Assembly (NCBI RefSeq): GCF_001907195.1
Contig: NZ_LVWA01000005.1
Coordinates: 1-64,000 of the forward strand
Direction of reading: 5' to 3'
DNA: 64,000 nucleotides
DNA from: Pontibacter flavimaris
Lineage (GTDB): Bacteria > Bacteroidota > Bacteroidia > Cytophagales > Hymenobacteraceae
A program made the position numbers and the translations under genes. The notes under the pieces were generated by a model. The model saw only the letters and a program-made list of their open reading frames with translations. It had not been told where the DNA came from and made no database searches. Shown piece after piece: positions 50,264-59,346 of this stretch (its first letter is position 1; each line of letters begins with the position of its first letter).

Positions 50264-50570
50264 TCTGGCGCAAGCGTCCGCTTGTGCCTTCAGTACCTGC
50301 TTTCTGTAACTTGAACTAAGTTTATACTTCCATACCCGCTGCTTCCTGCTATTTGAACCAAGCTATACTTGCTAGCAACCGTTCATCCTCCAGGCTTACA
50401 AACCTACAGTTTCATCTCTAGCTTTGGTGCCCTCCAGCCCGGGAGGGCTCGTTTTCCCGCTCGGCACTGGGAGCTTTTCCTGCCCTCGTGCCTCGGGCTG
50501 CCTGCGGCACCGGAAAAACTCGCATAGGCGCCTCACAGAAAAACTGGGTATCATTCCGATAGCTACGGCT
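50264..50570 (-). repeat. Dispersed intergenic repeat, copy 5
   Basis: Minus-strand copy: TCTGGCGCAAGCGTCCGCTT at the plus-strand left end, then AGCCCGGGAGGGCTCG and a divergent end in which the CAACCCAAGGACTGGG block is degraded to CTCACAGAAAAACTGGG. It lies in the gene-free interval 49980-50845, which otherwise contains the palindrome at 50708-50727 and a degenerate CCCCTCCTTAG block. Confidence 0.75.
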
Positions 50571-50707
50571 ATCTTGTCATTTCGACCTTTGGAAGAGTTC
50601 TCTATAGGATCCCGAATAAATCTCTCGCGCTGCTGGAGATGACAATAAAGTATAACAAGTAATGAATTCCCCTCTCGGGAGGGGTTGGGGTGGGTTCATA
50701 CTTGTAG

Positions 50708-50727
50708 GGACAGGTCGCGACCTGTCC
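50708..50727. repeat. Dispersed 20-bp palindrome, copy 3
   Basis: GGACAGGTCGCGACCTGTCC, a perfect palindrome identical to the copy at 35703-35722, with the same TGTAG and GCGCTATACC flanks. Confidence 0.85.
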
Positions 50728-50845
50728 GCGCTATACCAGTAGCAATGAAACCTATACTTGAGCAGTGGCAGTTACAGCCCCCCTCCTTAGCCAAGTCTAG
50801 GATCCCGAACTTGTTTCGGGAGAGGAGCAGGGGCAGTTAGAGGGT

Positions 50846-51469
50846 TTACCGTTCCGAAAAGAACAACGCCGTAAGCGCCGACACAATGAAATTGACCCCG
50901 ATGGAGAGCACAATAAAGCCCATAATCCGCGAAAGGGCCGAGAGGCCGGACTTACCCATGTAACGCGTCAGCTGGTGGGAGGAGCGCAGGATAAGGTAAG
51001 AAACGACGGCCAGCAGTATTATTCCGATCAGGATCATGACCATGTCGATGTAAGAAAGTGAGGTAGTGAACAAACCTATACTTACCGCAATGGCGCCCGG
51101 GCCGGAAAGCATGGGCATGGCCAGCGGCGTAAAGGAGATGTCCTCCTTCAGCTGCCCTTCCTCCACCACATCCGGCGAGATCTTTTTCTTGCTGGCGCCC
51201 GGCGAGAGCAGCTCAAAGCCGGCACGCATGATCATCAACCCACCGGCAATGCGCAGGTCGTGGATGCGGATGCCGAAGAAGTTGAGCACGTACTGGCCAG
51301 CCAGGAAAAACACCGCCAGAATACCCACCATGTACAAACAGGCTTTAAGCGCCTGCTGGTTGCGGTAAGCGGGCGTGTCGTCCTGCGTCAGGGTCAGGAA
51401 CACGGGCATGGCGCCAAAGGGATTCACAACGGAGAACAGGGCAGAGAAAGTGGCAAGTATGATTTCCAT
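50846..51469 (-). CDS. MarC-family membrane protein
   Basis: A 207-residue integral membrane protein with about six helices. The MarC/YhgN pattern is clear: FSVVNPFGAMPVFLTLT near residue 12, LRIAGGLMIMRAGFELLS near 73 and PLAMPMLSGPGAIAVSIGL near 115. Despite the name, MarC proteins are not shown to be efflux pumps; function is unknown. Monocistronic, opposite to purK. Confidence 0.9.
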   Translation of the reverse strand: MEIILATFSALFSVVNPFGAMPVFLTLTQDDTPAYRNQQALKACLYMVGILAVFFLAGQYVLNFFGIRIHDLRIAGGLMIMRAGFELLSPGASKKKISPDVVEEGQLKEDISFTPLAMPMLSGPGAIAVSIGLFTTSLSYIDMVMILIGIILLAVVSYLILRSSHQLTRYMGKSGLSALSRIMGFIVLSIGVNFIVSALTALFFSER

Positions 51470-51643
51470 GAAGAAAGAAAGGACTCGGATAAAGTGTAGC
51501 GTTAAATATAGATTTTAAATAATGCATCTGCAACGTAAAACTACTGCCGGAGTTGGCTAACTGGCCATATTAAGGGCATCAATCATGGTAAAAAGACAGT
51601 GGGTGGAGGGAGTTGCATCGGAAAAGAAGCAGAACTTGAGCCT

Positions 51644-51679
51644 TTTGTCTTTCGTCTCCGTTCATAATCCGTATTTTTG
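51644..51679 (+). promoter_or_regulatory. Candidate promoter of purK-purE
   Basis: TATTTTTG (51672-51679), an exact match to the -7 consensus TAnnTTTG, sits 29 bases before the purK ATG. A TTTG at 51644-51647 could be the -33 element, but the 24-base spacing is longer than usual. Confidence 0.45.
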
Positions 51680-51708
51680 AGGATAGATCAACCAAACCGT
51701 TACACGAC

Positions 51709-52839
51709 ATGAAAGGAGAAGTAAAGCTGGGCATACTGGGCGGCGGACAGCTGGGCCGCATGCTGATGCAGGCTGGGCTCGATTTTAACCTCTACACCCT
51801 GGTGCTGGACCCCGACGAGAACGCGCCCTGCAAAGACATCTGCCACGAGTTCTACGTGGGCAGCTTCCGCGATTTCGACACCGTGTATGAGTTCGGCAAG
51901 CAGTGCGACATCCTCACCATCGAGATTGAGCACGTAAACGCCGACGCGTTGGAGAAACTCGAGCAGGAGGGGGTGAAAGTATACCCGGATGCCAAAACCG
52001 TGCGCACCATCCAGGACAAGGGCCTGCAGAAGGAATTTTACCGCCAGCACAACATCCCCACCTCCGATTTTATACTTCTGAAAGACAAATCGGAGCTGGA
52101 GCAAAGTATAAACTTCCTGCCGGCGTTCCAGAAGCTCCGCCGCGAGGGCTACGATGGCCGCGGCGTGACCCGCCTGACCGGTGAGGCAGATTTCAGAAAG
52201 GCCTTTGAAGAACCGACGGTGCTGGAGAAACTGGTGGATTTTGAGAAAGAGATCTCCGTGATCGTAGCCCGCAACGAAAGCGGCCAGGTCACGGCCTTCC
52301 CGGTGGTGGAGCTCAGCTTCCATCCGGAGCACAACCTGGTGGATTCGCTCTTTGCCCCGGCCAACGTGCCCTACAAACTCCAGCGCCACGCCATCGAGAT
52401 TGCCACGCGTGTAATTGAGGCTTTCGGAATGGTGGGTATCCTCGCTGTGGAGATGTTCCTGACCAAAGACGGGCAGATACTGGTGAACGAGGTGGCGCCG
52501 CGTCCGCATAACAGCGGGCACCATACGATCAAGGCCAATTATACCTCGCAGTATGAGCAGCATTTGCGTGCTATACTCAACCTGCCATTGGGATCCACTG
52601 AAATACAAAGTGCCGCGGTGATGCTGAACCTGCTGGGTGAGCCGGGCTATGATGGCGAGGCAAAGTATGAGGGGCTGCAGGAGGCACTGGCCGTGCCGGG
52701 TGTCTACATCCACCTGTATGGCAAGAAGTACACGCGCCCTGCCCGCAAGATGGGACACATCACCGTGCTGGGGCAAAGTATAGAAGAGGCGCAGCAGCGT
52801 GCCGAATCCATTAAAAACGTCATCAAAGTAAAAGCATAA
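51709..52839 (+). CDS. purK: N5-carboxyaminoimidazole ribonucleotide synthase
   Basis: PurK (376 residues), an ATP-grasp enzyme that carboxylates AIR to N5-CAIR with bicarbonate in purine synthesis. Visible: [17 protein letters not shown] at the N-terminus, the ATP-grasp core with [13 protein letters not shown], the catalytic VARNESGQ, and [16 protein letters not shown] near the end of the active site. Length is normal. purE follows after two bases, so both are co-transcribed. Confidence 0.95.
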   Translation: MKGEVKLGILGGGQLGRMLMQAGLDFNLYTLVLDPDENAPCKDICHEFYVGSFRDFDTVYEFGKQCDILTIEIEHVNADALEKLEQEGVKVYPDAKTVRTIQDKGLQKEFYRQHNIPTSDFILLKDKSELEQSINFLPAFQKLRREGYDGRGVTRLTGEADFRKAFEEPTVLEKLVDFEKEISVIVARNESGQVTAFPVVELSFHPEHNLVDSLFAPANVPYKLQRHAIEIATRVIEAFGMVGILAVEMFLTKDGQILVNEVAPRPHNSGHHTIKANYTSQYEQHLRAILNLPLGSTEIQSAAVMLNLLGEPGYDGEAKYEGLQEALAVPGVYIHLYGKKYTRPARKMGHITVLGQSIEEAQQRAESIKNVIKVKA

Positions 52840-52841
52840 GT

Positions 52842-53369
52842 ATGGCTGAAGAAACTAGAAGTACACAACCGCTGGTGGGCATCATCATGGGCAGCCAGTC
52901 TGACCTGAAGGTGATGGACGCCGCCGCCGAGATCCTGGAAACGCTGGGCGTACCCTTTGAGCTGACCATTGTATCGGCGCACCGGACCCCGCACCGCATG
53001 TTTGAGTATGCCGAAAACGCCCGTAAGCGCGGCCTGAAGGTGATCATTGCCGGAGCCGGCGGGGCCGCGCACCTGCCGGGCATGGTCGCCTCTATCACCA
53101 CGCTGCCGGTTATCGGGGTGCCCGTAAAATCATCCAACTCCATCGATGGCTGGGATTCGGTGCTCTCCATACTTCAGATGCCCGGCGGTATACCGGTGGC
53201 AACCGTTGCGTTGGATGGTGCCCTGAACGCTGGCATATTGGCTGGCGAGATTATCGGTGCCTTCAACCCCGCCGTGGCCGACAAGCTGGAGAAGTATAAG
53301 ATCAGCCTGAAAGACAAGGTGATGCGCTCGGTAGAAGAGCTCAAACGCGGGGATCGGGATCTGGACTAA
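52842..53369 (+). CDS. purE: N5-CAIR mutase
   Basis: PurE (175 residues) converts N5-CAIR to CAIR. Family signature segments: [13 protein letters not shown] near residue 12, [14 protein letters not shown] near 45, [14 protein letters not shown] near 65 and [19 protein letters not shown] near 115. Starts two bases after purK's stop; an intrinsic terminator follows at 53387-53424. Confidence 0.95.
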   Translation: MAEETRSTQPLVGIIMGSQSDLKVMDAAAEILETLGVPFELTIVSAHRTPHRMFEYAENARKRGLKVIIAGAGGAAHLPGMVASITTLPVIGVPVKSSNSIDGWDSVLSILQMPGGIPVATVALDGALNAGILAGEIIGAFNPAVADKLEKYKISLKDKVMRSVEELKRGDRDLD

Positions 53370-53386
53370 AGTATACATTCTATCAC

Positions 53387-53424
53387 AAAAAAGGAGTAGT
53401 TACGCTATACTACTCTTTTTTATA
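53387..53424 (+). terminator. Terminator of purK-purE
   Basis: GAGTAGT / ACTACTC stem extended by A/T pairs, with a T-run on the plus strand, 17 bases after purE. Confidence 0.8.
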
Positions 53425-53617
53425 CCCTCTCCATAGCTATATAGCGCTTTCCTTTGTTCGGCGAAGAAGTGCCCCTACATGATTTTTTCTGTAACCGCCT
53501 AATAGTCTGATGCTTTGAATTAAGTAGGCAAACTATTTGCTTTACATAAATTATATAAAAAATTGTATTATTTTAGACCTGCTTAATAAAATATCCGTTT
53601 AAATCTGACAACGCATT

Positions 53618-54640
53618 TTGAAGTTTTCAGAGAGTATGGAGTTTATTAACAGAGTTGAAAGCTACCATGGGCAGCGCTATATTGCTTCAGCCGGACGGAA
53701 CAAAACCCCGTTTATCCAAAGAGTCCGAAAGAGACTCGAAGGCGCCTTCAGCTATGGTACCCCGGAATTCTTTTTCTGGAAAAACAGTTGCGCGCGCGTG
53801 CTGCAAACAAAATACTGCCTCCACGACTACGTACTCAAGCCCCAATATAAGGAGATAGCCTATAGGCAGGAGTTCCAGCAGGAACTCACCTTCGTGCTGC
53901 CCTTTGCTTACTGGCATCACCAGAACGGCACGCTTGGCAAAACCATCTCCTCCAAATTTACCAAAGAGCTATACTTCTTCAGCGATAACCACGAAGAAAG
54001 GTTTGATAAAAGGGTATGGAGACTGTCGAAGGATGATTATACGGTTCCCAATATGTATCACTGTAACGCTATATCCTTTGATAAGTGGGCGCAGGTACCC
54101 TTAAGAGCGCACTATTGTAACGAGATATTTAAGTTTGATAAGCCGTTGTTAATCATTGCCAACAAGTATAACACGGAGTGGGGAAAGGACCCCATCAACT
54201 ACTTCAGCATTGAAATACTGGACTGGATATTGGCCAGGTTTAGTCAGAGATACCAGATTGTGTATAATCGCCCCGGCCCGGACTATATTGTCATGGATAA
54301 CAGCGACATTCTGGAATTGAAGGAGGCGGTCTATATCAGGAAAAATTATCCTGAAGTTATACTGGCAGAGGACTTGTTCCAGGCAAACAAGGCGCATGTG
54401 AACAACTATAACCACTTCCAGCTTATGCTCTACGCCAACTGCGATCGTTTCCTGTCGGTGCACGGCGGCACGGCGGCCCTAGCCAGTTACTTCGGGGGCA
54501 AGAACATTATTCTCTCCAAGCGCGGGCATGAGCACCGCTACAACGAGTTCAAAACCATTTTCCCTGCCCTGTCGGGCGCCGAGATTCTGCATGCAAAGAG
54601 TGATGCAGAGGTGCTCCAGTTCCTGGCGCGGCACTATTAG
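53618..54640 (+). CDS. Hypothetical glycosyltransferase-like protein
   Basis: A 340-residue cytosolic protein not recognised as a named family. The C-terminal half reads like a GT-B glycosyltransferase: LLIIANKYNTEWGKD near residue 185, then CDRFLSVHGGTAALASYFG near 278 (a sugar-nucleotide-binding-type GGT turn) and KRGHEHRYNEFKTIF. The N-terminus lacks a signal peptide. It converges with the next gene and overlaps it by four bases. Lying at the start of a polysaccharide locus, a role in glycan synthesis is a reasonable inference. Confidence 0.55.
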   Translation: MKFSESMEFINRVESYHGQRYIASAGRNKTPFIQRVRKRLEGAFSYGTPEFFFWKNSCARVLQTKYCLHDYVLKPQYKEIAYRQEFQQELTFVLPFAYWHHQNGTLGKTISSKFTKELYFFSDNHEERFDKRVWRLSKDDYTVPNMYHCNAISFDKWAQVPLRAHYCNEIFKFDKPLLIIANKYNTEWGKDPINYFSIEILDWILARFSQRYQIVYNRPGPDYIVMDNSDILELKEAVYIRKNYPEVILAEDLFQANKAHVNNYNHFQLMLYANCDRFLSVHGGTAALASYFGGKNIILSKRGHEHRYNEFKTIFPALSGAEILHAKSDAEVLQFLARHY

Positions 54641-55674
54641 ATGTAGTGCTTAAGACGGTCAGCCTTGTCTGTCGCGGTGTGTGGCTTAATTTGCAGGTCG
54701 TGCAGGGTCATCTTTGCCAGTAGCTTTGCCGCCTTCAGGCATAGCTTTGCATCGGCGTGCATTTTCAGGGCTTTCTTCAGGTTTGCCTCCACATACTTTC
54801 TGTTGCCGGTTTTCTCCCATAGTACCTGGGCCATCCGCATGCCGTAGTTTGCAAAGTTCCGCTGCGCCCGCTTCAATACTCTTTTGCGGTGCTCAGGCGG
54901 CAGGTGCTGCTGGATGAGTTGAAAAAGGTGGGCAATATCCTCCAGGTACTCCCCGGTTAGGAATTTTACACCCGATATAGAACCCGAATGTTTCCTGTAC
55001 TCAGCGAGTACCCTGGAGGTGAAAGCCACAGGATAATGCCTGGCAATGCGTACCCACATCTCCCAATCCTCGCCATAAGTCATCCCATAAAAGGAACCAA
55101 GTTTTTCGTACACCTCGCGCTTAACCGTAATGGTGACATACTGAATCTGCTGTCGTTCGCTGATGCGCAGGAGCCAGTTTTCCAGAAGGCCCCAGTGGGA
55201 ATCATCATCCTTTACATGCCTGGAGATGATGTTATTGTGCTCGTCAATGTTAAAGTGGCGACAGAAAGCGGCCCCGGCCTCTGGAAACTCCTCGAAGAGC
55301 CTCTGGATAGTCTGGTAATACCCTGGCCGTACCCGGTCATCGCCATGCAGGATGTGCACCAGGTAGCCCTGTGCCCTGTTGATGCAGGTTTCAAAGTTGC
55401 GGAGGCTACCCACGTTCTGCGGCTGGCGGTAATAGCGTACCCTGCCCTTGCCTATCTCCTGCACCAGCCTCTCTACATCAGCATCGGTGCTGGCATCATC
55501 CACTACCTCTATCTGCATGTCTGCAGCAGGCACCCCTTCAGCCAATACACTCTCGAGCGTGTGCACCAGAAACGCCGAGCAGTTGTATACCGGAATCATC
55601 ACCGACCACCTTGGCCGGTCAGGCGATGAGGCAAGCGGAGGTATAATTGGAGGCGAAGTAGGAATACGTTCCAT
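54637..55674 (-). CDS. GT2 glycosyltransferase
   Basis: A 345-residue cytosolic GT2 enzyme: WSVMIPVYNCSAFLVHTLESV near residue 23, VVDDASTDADVERLV near 56 and LVHILHGDDRVRPGYYQTI with the GDD metal motif near 108. A Pro-rich start (TSPPIIPPLASSP) precedes the domain. No C-terminal membrane helix. It is the last gene of the minus-strand polysaccharide cluster, about 65 bases downstream of the next GT2. Confidence 0.85.
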   Translation of the reverse strand: MERIPTSPPIIPPLASSPDRPRWSVMIPVYNCSAFLVHTLESVLAEGVPAADMQIEVVDDASTDADVERLVQEIGKGRVRYYRQPQNVGSLRNFETCINRAQGYLVHILHGDDRVRPGYYQTIQRLFEEFPEAGAAFCRHFNIDEHNNIISRHVKDDDSHWGLLENWLLRISERQQIQYVTITVKREVYEKLGSFYGMTYGEDWEMWVRIARHYPVAFTSRVLAEYRKHSGSISGVKFLTGEYLEDIAHLFQLIQQHLPPEHRKRVLKRAQRNFANYGMRMAQVLWEKTGNRKYVEANLKKALKMHADAKLCLKAAKLLAKMTLHDLQIKPHTATDKADRLKHYI

Positions 55675-55739
55675 ATGTAGGTTGCTTAACAGGGTAGTCG
55701 GATGGTACTTCTATCATTTTGTTGGCTGCATAACAAGGG

Positions 55740-56696
55740 CTAAGCGTTGATTTGTACTTTGCCGGCAAGATTAACCTGCCTTACCAAGCTGGCCGGGGCA
55801 TGCTTCCTGAGAAATCGCTTTAGGCGGCCCGGAACGAAACGCACTAAAAGCCTGAGGGGGGAAACGCTATACTGACGCCAGGCCTGCTGCAGAAGCCGAT
55901 CTATTTCCTTATACTTTTGAGGGTGCTGCCGCAGGTATTTCTTTAGCCAATCAAGGTAGTGTTTCCGGACCACATGATAAGCTGGGGTATTCTGTGAAGC
56001 GCCAACCAGTGAATCGGCCCGCTGGCGGTAGAGGTTGTGGTGGTTGGAGGAGATGTACACCGGCGCATTGAGGTAGAGTTTGCTTAGAAATACCTGGTCT
56101 TCATACATCCCTTTGAAGGAGTTCTCAAACCCGCCAAGCTTTTGGAGAAGCTCCTTTTCAAGTATGATCCCGCACATGCAGGGAGCCGCCCCTTTTCCTA
56201 AGGGATATAGTTCCAGCATTAGCTGCGGCGGGTGATAAAGTTGGTCCTGCCCAGCACCTATGTAGACTACCTGATTCTCTTTCTCCCGCGCATTCCAGTT
56301 GTACCAGTACTTTGTCGCCTCGCAGATAACAGGTACATTTTTCTGGCGTAGCAGATTTACTTGTAACTCCAGGTAATTCGGCAACCACACGTCGTCCGCG
56401 TCCAGGAAAGCCACCAGTTCTCCCTTGGCTAAACTCAGGCCCAGGTTTCGGCTGGCGCTCAAACCTTTGTTTACATGCTCGCCATGGTCGTGGTAGCTGA
56501 TTCTCGCCGGGTATTCGGCGGCATACTGCCTGGCTATTAGCGTACTGCCGTCCTCTGATCCATCATCTATCAGCAACAGCTCCCAGTGCGGGAATGTCTG
56601 GTGTAGTACGCTATTGATAGCCTCCCGCAGGTACTTTTCGACATTGTACATACACATGATGATGGAAACCTCAGGCTGCGTAGTGTGCATGAGCAT
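55740..56696 (-). CDS. GT2 glycosyltransferase
   Basis: A 318-residue GT2 enzyme: VSIIMCMYNVEKYLREAINSV near residue 9, LLIDDGSEDGSTL near 39, and ELVAFLDADDVWLPNYLEL with DADD near 97. A second His/Asp-rich segment (YHDHGEHVNKGLSASRNLG) precedes it. Its start overlaps the deacetylase gene's end by 26 bases, so the two are coupled. Substrate unknown. Confidence 0.85.
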   Translation of the reverse strand: MLMHTTQPEVSIIMCMYNVEKYLREAINSVLHQTFPHWELLLIDDGSEDGSTLIARQYAAEYPARISYHDHGEHVNKGLSASRNLGLSLAKGELVAFLDADDVWLPNYLELQVNLLRQKNVPVICEATKYWYNWNAREKENQVVYIGAGQDQLYHPPQLMLELYPLGKGAAPCMCGIILEKELLQKLGGFENSFKGMYEDQVFLSKLYLNAPVYISSNHHNLYRQRADSLVGASQNTPAYHVVRKHYLDWLKKYLRQHPQKYKEIDRLLQQAWRQYSVSPLRLLVRFVPGRLKRFLRKHAPASLVRQVNLAGKVQINA

Positions 56697-57717
56697 TTGC
56701 TTTTATGGTTAACCAGGACTTTATACAAGCATCCAATTGTTTTCCGCTCCAGTCATCCACCAGAAATCTACCTAATTTATACCTGGCGGAGGTGGGGTGC
56801 ACGGGGTAATCTTGGGTGATGACAGCCGCTTGAAAGCCTGCTTCTGCCGCCAGCCTTACCGTTTCCTGGTTACAGCTCCCGTAGGGATAGGCCAGCAACG
56901 TCACTTCCCGGGAGATGGCTTTTTCCAGAAAGCTCTTACAGCCAACCAGCTCCTGCTGCTGGGCAGATGGGCTGAGGCTGGCCAGGTCCGGATGCGAGAC
57001 CGTGTGGGCCCCAATGTCAAAAAGACTGTTCCGTGCCAGGTCCTGCAGCTGCTCCAGGTTCATACTTTGGTAGGCAGCGCGAGGGGCGCCCGAAACGCCC
57101 GCCCATACTTTGATTTGCTGCAAATACGCTTGTTGCAAGTGGCCGGGTAGCGGCTTTAGCTGCTCCCATAGCTTCAGATAAAGTATGGATCTTAAAGTAG
57201 GAGGCTCCTGCACAAAGGCCATCCACTCTTGTTGTTTCTTTTTCAGCGCCTCGGTCAGGTGCTGTTCTGTACCCAGATCAAAGTTGATTTGCGCCTGGTT
57301 GATCCACATATCCAAAGTATGAGGCAGCACTTCAGTCGAAAGTATAAGATGTTCCAGCTCATCCCACCAAAACTCAGTCCTGCTGCCTATGTTTCCGGAG
57401 CAGATAAAGAAGGTGGCGGGTACGTTATACTTTTCCAGAAGCGGCCTGGCAGCTAGATAATTGTCCTCGTAGCCATCATCAAACGTAATCGCGACGCTGT
57501 TCCTGCGCAACCGGTGGTGGGTCAAATCGCCTACCAACTCCGCCAGCGGCACCACGCGCCAGCTTCGGCTGAGCACCTGCAGCTGCTCTTCAAAGTTTTG
57601 TGGTTTCACAGCTAACCTCCAGGCATCCGTTTCCAGTTCTGCCACACGGTGGTACATGAGCACCAACGCTTTGGGCTCATAGGATTTTCTGATAGTATGG
57701 AGAAGCCGGCGGATCAT
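56671..57717 (-). CDS. Polysaccharide deacetylase (CE4 family)
   Basis: A 348-residue enzyme of the polysaccharide deacetylase family: VLMYHRVAELETD near residue 19, VAITFDDGYEDNYLAARPLL with the metal Asp-Asp near 77-80, NVPATFFICSGNI near 98, and SHPDLASLS carrying the metal His near 240. No signal peptide, suggesting it acts in the cytosol on a sugar intermediate or lipid-linked glycan. It overlaps the bifunctional GT2-methyltransferase by four bases (ATGA) and the GT2 gene after it. Confidence 0.85.
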   Translation of the reverse strand: MIRRLLHTIRKSYEPKALVLMYHRVAELETDAWRLAVKPQNFEEQLQVLSRSWRVVPLAELVGDLTHHRLRRNSVAITFDDGYEDNYLAARPLLEKYNVPATFFICSGNIGSRTEFWWDELEHLILSTEVLPHTLDMWINQAQINFDLGTEQHLTEALKKKQQEWMAFVQEPPTLRSILYLKLWEQLKPLPGHLQQAYLQQIKVWAGVSGAPRAAYQSMNLEQLQDLARNSLFDIGAHTVSHPDLASLSPSAQQQELVGCKSFLEKAISREVTLLAYPYGSCNQETVRLAAEAGFQAAVITQDYPVHPTSARYKLGRFLVDDWSGKQLDACIKSWLTIKANAHAHYAA

Positions 57718-59345
57718 CTTTCTGCAGGTTTGATGGCCTTCACCGTAATGATGACCTGAAAATGTGGGTCGTTATACATCAGCTTAGTTTTGGGTACTTC
57801 TGGCAGTCCCATACCGTACAGGAAAGCCGTGGCGGTAAATACATTCCCATAAGGAGTTACCTCGGAGGTGCCTCCCGGGAAGGTTTCTTCCATCAGCCGC
57901 TTCATGGATTTATCGGTAAAAGACCAGTACCAGGTCTCCTTCCATTCCCCGTGATCGATGGGCGTGATGCCGGGCACTGTGAGCAACAGCGCGCCGCCCG
58001 GCTTCAGGATGCGGCGGCAGGTTTGGAGAGCTTCGCGGAAGTGATAGATCAGGTGCAGGGTCTGCGTGAGGATGATGCAGTCAAACGTATTATCGGGGAT
58101 ATGGGGCGCGTGGCTGATATCCCCTACCCATGTGGCATTCGGGTTGCTGGCATCCACATGCAGGATGTCGCTTTGGGTTACTTTTTTTGCCCCATACTGT
58201 AAAGTATAAGCATTGTCCCCGATCTCCAGCACACGGCCCTCAATGACATCTGCTTCCTGTCCTAAGAAATTCTCGATATAGTAGCGGTCAACGGGGCCGC
58301 CCCGGTCGTAGCCGAACTGGGTGCTAAAAGGCGCATACCGGTGCAGGTGGCCAAACCGTACCTCTCCCACCGGAGGCGTATTGCTCCTGATCAGCCTGGA
58401 GCTGAGCTTTTTCCGGATTTTGCCGGAAGGAATCATCTTCACGATCCTGTTCAGAATGGTAACAGTGCTTGTGCTGCTGGCCAGCGTATTTTGCGACAGA
58501 TCCGGATCATACCTGAGCAAAGTATAGTAGTCGTGTAGGGAGAGTCCGTTTCCCTTCTGGAGCTTGTCTGCCATTTCTGTTGTATAAAATGCTTTCCAGA
58601 TGTTGGTCCCGTCCGCGTAGGCGCTGCGTTCTGCCTGGGTTCGAAGGCTATCGCTTTGGTTATGAAGCACTTTTAGGGTAGTTCGCAGCATCAATTTGCT
58701 ATTGCCGGACATGTTCGTGTGGTGCTGCCGGTAAGCGGCCAGTATATGCGTGTGGTGCTGCACCGGATATTCTCGGGCAATGCGTAAGTATAAATCGTAA
58801 TCTTCACATGCCTTCAGGGATGTGTCGTACTGGAAATGATCAAAAACCCACCTCCTGAACATCACCGCTGCATGCATGCCAATGTAGTTGCCCTTGAGCA
58901 GGTGCAGGTAATGGCTGTTGCGCACCTGCCGTACGACCGATTTTACTTCGTTAGTGGCCGTAAAAACCAGGTTGTAAGCTCCCGAAACAAAGGCCAGCTC
59001 CTGGTTTTGTAGCATAAGCCTAACATTCGTTTCCAACGCATCCGGGTAAAGCCAGTCATCGGCATCCAGAAATACCAGCAGCTCGCCTTTGCTTTGCCGG
59101 ATACCGGTGTTGCGCGCAGCCGATAAGCCCTGATTTTCCTGGTAAACGTATGTCACGCCTTCGATTGACTGAGCAACTGCTTTGGTGTCGTCTATGGAAC
59201 CATCATCCACCACAATAACCTCAATAGCAGGATAAGTCTGCCGTTGCACACTCTCCACGGCCTCCCGGAGGTATTTGCCGTGGTTGTAGCACGGGATCAC
59301 CACGGAGACCAGCGGAGCAGAGCTTATGGAGAAGGGGATAGCCAC
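57714..59345 (-). CDS. Fused GT2 glycosyltransferase-SAM methyltransferase
   Basis: A 543-residue two-domain protein. Residues 10-230 are a GT2 domain: VSVVIPCYNHGKYLREAVESV, VIVVDDGSIDDTKAV and ELLVFLDADDWLYPDALE with DADD. Residues about 370-535 are a class I methyltransferase: GRVLEIGDNAYTLQYGAKKV (motif I, with GDN in place of GCG), DTFDCIILTQTLHLIYHFREAL and RRILKPGGALLLTVPG. The fusion should add a sugar and then methylate it or a terminal residue, often a chain-ending step in ABC-exported O-antigens. Overlaps the deacetylase gene by four bases. Confidence 0.85.
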   Translation of the reverse strand: MAIPFSISSAPLVSVVIPCYNHGKYLREAVESVQRQTYPAIEVIVVDDGSIDDTKAVAQSIEGVTYVYQENQGLSAARNTGIRQSKGELLVFLDADDWLYPDALETNVRLMLQNQELAFVSGAYNLVFTATNEVKSVVRQVRNSHYLHLLKGNYIGMHAAVMFRRWVFDHFQYDTSLKACEDYDLYLRIAREYPVQHHTHILAAYRQHHTNMSGNSKLMLRTTLKVLHNQSDSLRTQAERSAYADGTNIWKAFYTTEMADKLQKGNGLSLHDYYTLLRYDPDLSQNTLASSTSTVTILNRIVKMIPSGKIRKKLSSRLIRSNTPPVGEVRFGHLHRYAPFSTQFGYDRGGPVDRYYIENFLGQEADVIEGRVLEIGDNAYTLQYGAKKVTQSDILHVDASNPNATWVGDISHAPHIPDNTFDCIILTQTLHLIYHFREALQTCRRILKPGGALLLTVPGITPIDHGEWKETWYWSFTDKSMKRLMEETFPGGTSEVTPYGNVFTATAFLYGMGLPEVPKTKLMYNDPHFQVIITVKAIKPAER

Positions 59346-59346
59346 G

